Positions 57,509 through 64,000 of a stretch of DNA of 64,000 bases are shown one piece after another; positions within the stretch are counted from its first letter, which is position 1, and each line of letters starts with the position of its first letter. The stretch is taken from the NCBI GenBank assembly GCA_030704615.1, contig CM060733.1:4898001-4962000 (forward strand), given 5' to 3'. This DNA is from Takakia lepidozioides. Lineage: Eukaryota; Streptophyta; Takakiopsida; Takakiales; Takakiaceae. The notes below the pieces were generated by a model that was not told the DNA's origin, searched no databases, and was given only the letters and a program-made list of their open reading frames with translations. The position numbers and the translations under genes were made by a program.

Positions 57509-59517
57509 GGGTATAGGGTCTGATCACTCGGCTCCTAAGAAGGCCAGGATCAGACAATGGGCATCCAATTTTCTCAACCGTTCCTCCCTAATTTTTCTTC
57601 AAGAGCACAAGTTAGACCTTGCTAAAATTGCACGGAGGGGTCACTCTATATATTTTTTCCATATCACGCGCGTACAAAGGTATATTTATACCAGGCTATA
57701 TTTCTAAAAAATTTACATTTTTTTCCACCCTATTTTTAGGTAATATCGTAAAACTCTTTGTTTCTTAATACCCTATTTTTTTATAAATTTTTTTTCAAAA
57801 ATACCCTATTTTGAATTATATTTTTAAATAATTTCAAAATTTCAAAAGCATGTACACAAACAACATTCCACACATAAGTCAAATGTCGGACCCAAAGAAA
57901 AGTTTAATTTTCATTAGCCACGAATTCACTAAAGCCGCAGCATCACTTGGATTTAAAGAGTACAAGTTTTGAGATGGTTCAAATGTCATAATCATTGTTG
58001 AGATTATGGTCTCAACATCAATCCATTGTGTATCAGTGAAATCATATTTGAACTTTAGGTGACCTTTACCTATAGAGAACCAATTCAAAAATATCATAAT
58101 GGAAGGACCCCCAGATTTGGGTAGAGCAGGCTTATTCATCAAATCAAAAGGCTGCCTTGATATTCCTCATTTAGAGCCAACTTTCCTTCGAATCTTTTGT
58201 ACTATGGATGAAATATGCGGGATGGATATATCATACTATAAATAAAACCCTTTATTATATTAACTTTTTAAGTAAAACTCTAGATTTTTTGTGACCCTTT
58301 TTTTTTAAAAATTGGGTGAAAAGATTTGTCCTACCGTATTTTTTACGTAAAACATTTCTAAAATTTACCTCAAAAGAATAACCTGCACCCTATATTTGTT
58401 CTCACGTGGTTTTGAAAATACGGGGAGTGACCCCCCCAAGTAAAATTGCCAACCTAGGGAACTCAATCTGGCCCTCTTCATTAGCGGAACCCCACGGTGG
58501 TTGACTCCAGGGGTGGAACAACGATCTTGGTCCATCCTTGAGCCCGACTGTTTTAGCCAACGACATCTGGGTCCAAGGCCGTGTACAATCCATAATCATG
58601 GACCTGGGCCAGGTTATTTGGAAAAGTGGGAATAGTCAATGTCTATGCTCCAAATACTGTAGAAGAACGCGCTGATCTATGATCCCTAATGAGATTGAGA
58701 ACAATGCAGATGCTAGACATCCAACATTGGGTGGTGGGGGGGGATTTTCGACATGGTGGAATTAGATTGTGATCGAGCAGGTCCTACAGTTCACAATCTC
58801 TCTTCCATGGAGAGAGACTGGGACTCCTTCTGCTTGTCTTATGGTCTATTGGATGCCTCCATACCTTTAGAGGGTGAGCTCAAATTTATTTGGTCCAACA
58901 ACAGACAGCCGCCCAATTTGGTGCTTGCACGCTTGGATAGATTCTACTATTCTGCTCACTTGCTAAATTGGTCGGTTAGATCCCCTATTGTCCCTATCTC
59001 CCCTGGATTTGACCACTCCACGATTCAGATATCTCTCCACACCCCAGGATCTAGAGTTAGGGGTAGGGGCTTCTTTAAGCTAAACCCCTCTCTTCTCTCG
59101 GACCCAGAGGTTATTAACACTCTCCAAAGGGTCTGGTCCTCTGCTGACCTCCCCTTCTCCTAAGCTTCACTCTTTAAGGAAAGCCTGCACGGAACTATCC
59201 AGAAAAAAGGCAGAAGAGTCTTCTCGTAAAGAAAAGGCTCTTACTAAGTGCTTGCACATCTGGCAATTTCAGATGCAGACTGGTAGGGATGACCAGCAAA
59301 CCCATATATCGTACAAAAATGCCAAAAAGAACTTATCCCTGCTCTATCACTCTAGAGAGCAATTTATAAGAATCAAGGCTGGGGTTAATTGGTCACTACA
59401 GGGGGAGAAAATGTCCAGATACTTCTTTGCTAAAGCAGATCAGCGTCGGGCTTCCACCCTTATCGCCTCTTTGCGTGATGTTTCTGGTTTGTCCTCATCA
59501 GTCCCTAGTAAAATGTG
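57477..59517 (+). pseudogene. LINE ORF2 N-terminal half (copy 2): endonuclease and pre-RT linker
   Basis: It starts MNFSLISWNIRGIGSDH at an ATG and continues through FLQEHKLDLAKI to the insertion. It resumes at 58441 with KIANLGNSIWP, then VQGRVQSIIMDLGQ, MVELDCDRAG, LVLARLDRFYYSAHLLNW and GFDHSTIQISLHTPGS, then a linker with GVNWSLQGEKMSRYFFAKAD and ASLRDVSGLSS. A few frameshifts are present. The LINE frame ends near 59517 (PSKMC), where foreign repeats begin. Confidence 0.8.
57632..58440. mobile_element. 809-bp MULE-like non-autonomous insertion with 9-bp target duplication
   Basis: TAAAATTGC occurs at 57623-57631 and 58441-58449. Removing one copy with everything between restores the LINE reading frame across DLAKI|ANLG, matching copy 1 (DLAKIASLG). 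Inside, the termini are inverted: GGAGGGGTCACTC on the left and, read inward from the right, GGGGGGGTCACTC. A 9-bp duplication is typical of Mutator-like elements. The interior is AT-rich and has no transposase. It inserted after the LINE. Confidence 0.8.
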
Positions 59518-59625
59518 TCCCCTGCTTGTGGACTTGCTCGTCATGGAGTCCACTGGTTCTTTTGTTCTGTGCCACGATGCTGGTGAATCTGCTCGTGAGT
59601 CTACTGCTAGTGAGTCCGATGCTGA

Positions 59626-60168
59626 GTTTCTGGGTTTTCTGTCATATACCAGGATGAACGAGCCAGTATTCGGGAGGCCTTATGTGCTTGGCGGACGGTG
59701 AGCTCCGACCCTCCTTTAGCAGTGAATGCGGTGCGCCGGGAAGTGGAGCGGGTGCGGGAGTACATCTTGTTTAAGTACCCTGGCTCAACAGACGCCATAG
59801 CAGCACTGGACTCTGCAGACAAAGCACGCGCCAACTCCCCGGTCAACACCATACTCAATGCAGACTCGGTGGATACAGAGCTCACCCAATCTGGCATCCA
59901 GCATACTCTTTCCCAGCAGACTTTTTCCCACCAGACTCATAGTCAACACAGTCTTGTCCAGCACACTCCCATGTACCAGACTCTCGTCCAGCATACTCCC
60001 ATCCAGCAGACTGCTTTGCAGACTTTCAGCCAGCAGACTGCTATTCAGGAGACTCCCAACCAGCAGATTGTCACCCAGAAGACGCCCATCCACCAAGGTG
60101 CCGTCCAACGGACTCCCAGCCAGCAGACTCCCATTGTCACGACCACCACTGGACTTTTTGGAGTTTGA
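59626..60168 (+). CDS. Unidentified ORF with ~16 degenerate QQTP(I/S) pentapeptide repeats
   Basis: An open frame from 59626 (no ATG near its start; an AG acceptor at 59651-59652 may open it as an exon) to a stop at 60168. The first half is charged and looks like normal protein: QDERASIREALCAWRTVSSD, REVERVREYILFKYPGSTDA, LDSADKARANSP. From about 59884 it becomes a tandem pentapeptide, consensus [ISV]-Q-[QH]-T-[PL], encoded by a 15-bp DNA repeat like CAGCAGACTCCCATC. The repeat unit contains the same AGCAGACTC core as the flanking motifs on both strands, so the coding repeat may have arisen from that minisatellite. Family unknown. Confidence 0.45.
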   Translation, partial: VSGFSVIYQDERASIREALCAWRTVSSDPPLAVNAVRREVERVREYILFKYPGSTDAIAALDSADKARANSPVNTILNADSVDTELTQSGIQHTLSQQTFSHQTHSQHSLVQHTPMYQTLVQHTPIQQTALQTFSQQTAIQETPNQQIVTQKTPIHQGAVQRTPSQQTPIVTTTTGLFGV

Positions 60169-60177
60169 TGCTCGCCA

Positions 60178-60729
60178 TTGCCACTCATTGATCCCGAAAC
60201 TGTGGACCTGACACTTGCCCATCTGAGGGTGGGGGAAGTTAATACCAATGTGGATTGGTATAATGAGCTCCATCGCATTGTCACGGACGGCCGATGGCTT
60301 TTTGTTTCCTTTCATTATTCCATGGAATTTATTATGGCAGAAGCGAATGAAGTCCTCGAAAGCGCACATTATGTTGCCCTGGCAGCCACAAAGGTCCAAA
60401 ATGCTCCGCCACTGTTTGTCCAATTAATCCTCATGGATGACCCACGGCCTCAGGAAACGGACATATGCCCATGGCACATCCTACCTTTGGGGTGCAGGGA
60501 AAGCACTTGCTTGGAATTACTGAAGAGTACTTTGATCGCATTGCTAATTCTTTCCTTCACCATCGATGGATCTCTGATGATATATGTTGTTGCAGTCATC
60601 CATGGTTTGATCGTCAGGGCAATTTTTCATCCAATAATCATCCAGCGTTCATCCATTCCTGTTGCGTTCATCCCACATACATTCATCCGAAACCTTTTTC
60701 ATCGCATTTTCCTGCCACATTGTCGTCAT
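60178..60729 (+). CDS. Unidentified coding-like region following the pentapeptide ORF
   Basis: One frame reads PLIDPETVDLTLAHLRVGEV, DWYNELHRIVTDGRWLFVSF and APPLFVQLILMDDPRPQETD. Another, from about 60465, continues HPTFGVQGKHLLGITEEYFD, then FLHHRWISDDICCCSHPWFD and a His-rich HPAFIHSCCVHPTYIHPKPF. A frame change near 60460 seems to join them. Composition suggests real protein, but no domain is recognised. It may be a fragment of a host or transposon gene. Confidence 0.35.
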
Positions 60730-60892
60730 AGAGTATGTTTGTCTTCGATCCGATCGAACGGACACTGCATCCTTGCAGTGGAGTTTGCGTCCACGGCTAT
60801 AGGCCCACTTGTTCCCTCGGTTTTCCGCATCAGTAATCTGCTCACGTATCAGGGAATCTGCTCACGGGTTCTGCTCACGCCTTAGCTGCCAT

Positions 60893-62650
60893 CTGATCGT
60901 GTTCCCAGATATTTCCTATGTATGTAAAGCCACAGTGCTCCCAGAAAGCCCATTTGGGTCGTTGCTGCAAAAGCACTTTAGAGTTCATATTACAATTCCC
61001 AAAGAGGGGTTGACGCATGGCCTCAGCACAACTAGTGGGGATTCTTTGGGTTAGGGAGCACCTCATTGATTGCCAGGCTGCCCATATAGATTGCCAGGGG
61101 AGAGACCTCAGCTGCACACGAGAGTTTTTGCCTTGAACAATCCACCTCAACGTCTGTGCCCACAATTGAGAAGAAGCAGGCATAGCTCCCATAAGGTAAG
61201 GTTGAATCAGCTTGCTCCACGGGTTGTGGCGGTGAGTTAGGGCTCTGGGTACCCATTTGGCCAAAAGAGTCTTTATTTGTGTCGCTGGGTCACGTATACC
61301 AAGTCCCCCTTTGGATTTTGGCTGGCACAGTTGATCCCAAGATATGAGTGCCCTTCTAACTGGGGTTTACGTGGTTGCACCCCAGATGAAGTTTCGAATC
61401 AGGGCCTTTATCTCTTTTACCATTGCAGTACCTGGATCCCATACAACGGCAGAAAACCAAGTAGAGGCCAGTACAACTTGGTTGGCCACCAGTGCTCTGC
61501 TTGCAATAGAAAGCATGGAAGAACTCCAATGAGCTAGAGATCTCTTGAGGTTAGAAATCACAGCTTGCATTCTACTCTGTTGGGTAGGATTTATACCAAT
61601 TTGATGGCCCAGCAATGTGTGTGACTCACCTGGTTGGAGCCAATATAATCCAATATCTTGCCCCCATGAATCACAGTGGGAAGCAGGTGCCTGATTTTGG
61701 AGCAAGGAGAGGAGACCCATAGATTTTTGCCAGTTGACTTTCAGGCCGGAGCCCAAGCAAAATATTAGTAGGGTCTGCAGGGCTCTATCTATGTTAACTC
61801 TGTCCGAGTTATCCAACAGCAGAGTAGTGTCGTCTGCATACATAGATAATTTAACCATCTTTGGCACGAATGAAGGGAGATGGAGATCTATAATGTCTTG
61901 CCTTGCTTCAAGGAGATGTCCCAGGGAATCTGCAGCAATCAGGAAAATGAAGGGTGCCAGCGGGCACCCTTGCCTGACTGATCTAGAAACCATTGACCAA
62001 TACTTTACTGGAAGCAGACTGCAGTAATATTAAAACCCATGAAAAGAAAGGTCCCCCAAGACCAGATTTATCCAAAGCACCCAAGAGGAAAGTCTAGTCA
62101 ATAGAATTGAACGTTTTTTCAAGACAACATAAGGTTGGTGATTCCGAGAAGCTCGATGAAGGGCTTCATGCACCAGTAGAATGTTATTTAGTATCATATG
62201 GTCTTTAGGAAATCCCGTCTACTCCTTCCTTATGATTTTTGGCAGCAAAGGTTGGATTCTTAAGGCTAGCGCCTTAGCTATGATTTTGTATGTTGAATTG
62301 AGAAGAGTGATGGGGCGGTAGTTAGCCATGTTGTCCCTCTCCCCTTTTTTATAGATCAAGGTTATGAGACCTTCAGATATTTGAGAGGGCATCATCTTCT
62401 TCTCAAGGATGTCATTAGCCATCAAAAGAAAATCCTCCCCAAGAGTCATCCAAAGAGATTTAAACAATTCAATCGGCAGGCCATCAGGGCCCGGGCTTTT
62501 CATGGATGTCATAGCCTCCACTGCTTTGCCCAACTCTTCCACAGTAAAAGGTCTCTGACAGCAAGCAAGAGATATTCTGCAGAAGGGTAGTTCTGGCTTC
62601 TTCCACCAGAGGTATTTGAGGTCGTTTCTCAAAGAGCTGTTTGAAGAAGT
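60893..62650 (-). pseudogene. LINE ORF2 RT and post-RT half (copy 2), inverted
   Basis: From 62650 downward the minus strand reads VHFFKQLFEKRPQIP, then VEELGKAVEAMTSMKSPGPD, IELFKSLWMTLGEDF, EGLITLIYKKGERDNMANYR and PITLLNSTYKIIAKALALRI (RT fingers). It continues with SRSVRQGCPLAPFIFLIAAD, then KLSMYADDTTLLL (catalytic YADD, about 61830-61850) and GLKVNWQKSMGL, the thumb, then VWDPGTAMVKEIKALIRNFI and PKWAFWEHCGFTYIGNIWEH. It stops at 60893. A frame change occurs around 62000-62220. Orientation is opposite to the 5' half of the same copy. Confidence 0.85.
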
Positions 62651-64000
62651 GAACAGCAGTGGGACCAGCAAATCCACAAGCATGGGACTGACCAGCAAGT
62701 CCACAAGCAGACTGATGCAGCAGACCGAGCATGTAGACTACCAACTACGAGCAGACTCACGAGCATCGTGGCACAGAACAAAGGAACCAGCGGACTCTAG
62801 CAGACTCAACGACAAGAGACACATGCGCACGTATAGTAAACTGAACCAGCAGACTGTATGACAACAGACACCTGCGCACAGTGGACTGCAGGAGGGGACG
62901 CAGCAGACTGACGCAACCGAACAGGGGCACATGACATTTTAACTCAGCTGGGAGCACATGCATTACCGGTAAGTGAGTTTGTGGAGGGGCTGCACATTAA
63001 GGTGTCGTCAACGACATCTTAATTCCCAGCCCTGTGCCAACCTGAGAATTGAACCCAATAGGAAAAAAAAAACAATCCCCAAAAAGTGACAAATTAGATG
63101 TTGTTGAAGAGGGAACACATGCCTTAGCGGTAAGCATGTGTGTGCAAGGGCTGGGGATTAAGGTATCATCAACGATACCTTAATTCGCTGCCCTGTCCGA
63201 ACATGAGAATTGAACCCAACAGACCCCAGAAGATTTTTTTTTTTTTTTTTTATCTATTTTTCCCTCTCTCTCCCCCCCCCCCCCCAATGTGTCAGATTAA
63301 GGTGTCGTCAACAACATCTTAATCTGGCTGGTCTTCTGGTATGCTATTTGGGATGAATGGCATCGACAAATTGCTCGGACTACATAACTTATGATTCGTT
63401 GTCATGTCCTTCTTCCAGGTGACCAGAAGTTTGCTCATTGGTGTATGAATGCAGGAGTCCCGTGGTGTTTCTTTGCCAACTTGGATTTTTTCCCAAGTTT
63501 TTCAACAAGTTTTAATTTGCCATCTTATGCGGAGGCTGCGGCTACGGAATATAGTTTACAATCATCTCCCCCTTCTGTGCTTCACAACAGACATAGTCTT
63601 CTGAAAAGCAAGGCTAGCATCTTTGTAGACAATTCTGCCTTCGTTTTGATCAGTAGCGCCTGTAGCAGTGGATCTTCTTTGACGGAATGAATCACATGTT
63701 TTGGAACGTTTATTTATGAAGTTCACCTCTCTGCCTTCTTTCCAATTGGGTAAGAGCCTCACTATCAACCATCCATACCCCTCCTCAATCAATTCAGCAA
63801 TCTGGATTCATTGTTGCCAATATACTTTAGAATACACTGCACTATATTTATTTCATTCATCCATGTGTCATTCGTAATACCAACTTTCATCCTCCATTCA
63901 TCCTTCATTCATCCAAGCAGCATCCATACCCTAGCTTGTAATTCTGACCGGTCTGTGCAGTAATAGGTGTTATAAGTCGAATAGGCGCCCGCGGTTATAG
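62651..64000. other. Foreign sequence, right part, with short-motif repeats and hairpins
   Basis: From 62651 to about 62910 the sequence is dense in CAGCAGACTG-like motifs, including an inverted match to 59520-59610 (CGTGGCACAGAACAAA, TCCACAAGCAGACTG). Beyond lie three palindromes (separate entries), poly(T) and poly(C) runs (63232-63285), and a frame at 63418-63690 reading HWCMNAGVPWCFFANLDFFP after an AG acceptor, of unknown family. A TTCATTCATCC-rich repeat (63840-63920) precedes the window edge. Confidence 0.5.
62996..63323. repeat. Three palindromic hairpin modules
   Basis: Palindromes at 62996-63023, 63157-63184 and 63296-63323, all ATTAAGGT..TC.. CA ..GA....CTTAAT with 13-nt arms. The first two sit inside a ~160-bp repeated unit that also includes CGGTAAG upstream and GAGAATTGAACCCAA downstream (a box-B-like motif on the minus strand). 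The second palindrome has a paired substitution (G-C to A-T) relative to the first. Confidence 0.75.

Larger units (their letters stand above)
59517..60892 (+). other. Foreign sequence splitting LINE copy 2, left part
   Basis: From about 59517 the LINE reading stops and a sequence rich in short GAGTCTGCT-like motifs begins (CTGCTTGTGGACTTGCT, CTGTGCCACGATGCT, CTCGTGAGTCTACTGC). It then carries an open frame with pentapeptide repeats and more coding-like DNA, and again GAATCTGCTCACGGGTTCTGC at 60850-60880. At 60893 minus-strand LINE sequence starts. The 59520-59610 motifs recur inverted at 62680-62800. The element type is not recognised; the repeated short motifs resemble the subterminal repeats of CACTA transposons or a minisatellite. 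Confidence 0.55.
54556..62650 (+). mobile_element. LINE (L1 clade) copy 2, interrupted twice and partly inverted
   Basis: Same family as copy 1. The plus strand carries a 5'UTR (54556 to about 55200), ORF1 (55200-57508) and the start of ORF2 (57477 to about 59517). The RT and post-RT parts lie on the minus strand at 62650-60893. An 809-bp MULE-like element splits the endonuclease, and foreign DNA (59517-60892) separates the two halves. Frameshifts are present throughout. It is inactive, but supplies the RT domain missing from copy 1. Confidence 0.85.

Overview
This is nuclear DNA of a land plant. The evidence is a plant-type arginyl-tRNA synthetase split into 17 small GT/AG-bounded exons, a four-exon F-box gene, fragments of a plant-type PTP1-like tyrosine phosphatase and of a glutathionyl-hydroquinone reductase, plant L1-clade LINEs, and tRNA-derived SINEs. 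The species cannot be fixed from the sequence. Only two intact-looking host genes fill 64 kb; the rest is repeats and gene debris.

Layout. 1-5466: a rearranged minus-strand LINE (copy 1) with 5'UTR, ORF1, endonuclease and post-RT region. Its reverse transcriptase is deleted and its zinc-finger tail is turned onto the plus strand. 5470-13200: AT-rich DNA with SINEs, microsatellites, an orphan tyrosine phosphatase exon and short tandem repeats. 13215-25330: a mosaic of duplications. One segment is repeated in inverted orientation (about 13.2-16.0 and 19.8-21.5 kb) and carries a broken glutathionyl-hydroquinone reductase tail in each arm. A second segment is repeated directly (about 16.1-18.1 and 22.0-25.2 kb). 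Comparing the direct pair dates later insertions, including a SINE and a pogo/Tigger-like element with TA target. 26.6-28.8 kb: a GC-rich TATA-containing stretch followed by six 246-bp tandem units. 28.8-41.8 kb: gene-poor DNA with an 824-bp TTAA-flanked inverted-repeat element, a poly(A)-tailed retro-insertion and several two-copy tandem repeats. 41.8-44.5 kb: the F-box gene (plus strand). 46.8-54.1 kb: arginyl-tRNA synthetase (minus strand, convergent with the F-box gene), with one apparent 1-nt frameshift in exon 9. 54.55-62.65 kb: a second plus-strand LINE (copy 2) starting about 400 bp upstream of the synthetase ATG. It is broken by an 809-bp MULE-like insertion in its endonuclease and by a foreign repeat-rich sequence before its RT; its RT half now lies inverted. 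62.65-64 kb: more of the foreign sequence, with three palindromic hairpins.

The two host genes have unrelated jobs: translation in cytosol and probably organelles, and SCF-type ubiquitin ligation. The main interest lies in the mobile DNA: a SINE family whose tail forms a UUCG-capped hairpin with compensatory changes, a TTAA-target element, and the nested and inverted history of the two LINEs. I saw no tRNA or rRNA gene, CRISPR array or intact autonomous transposon.
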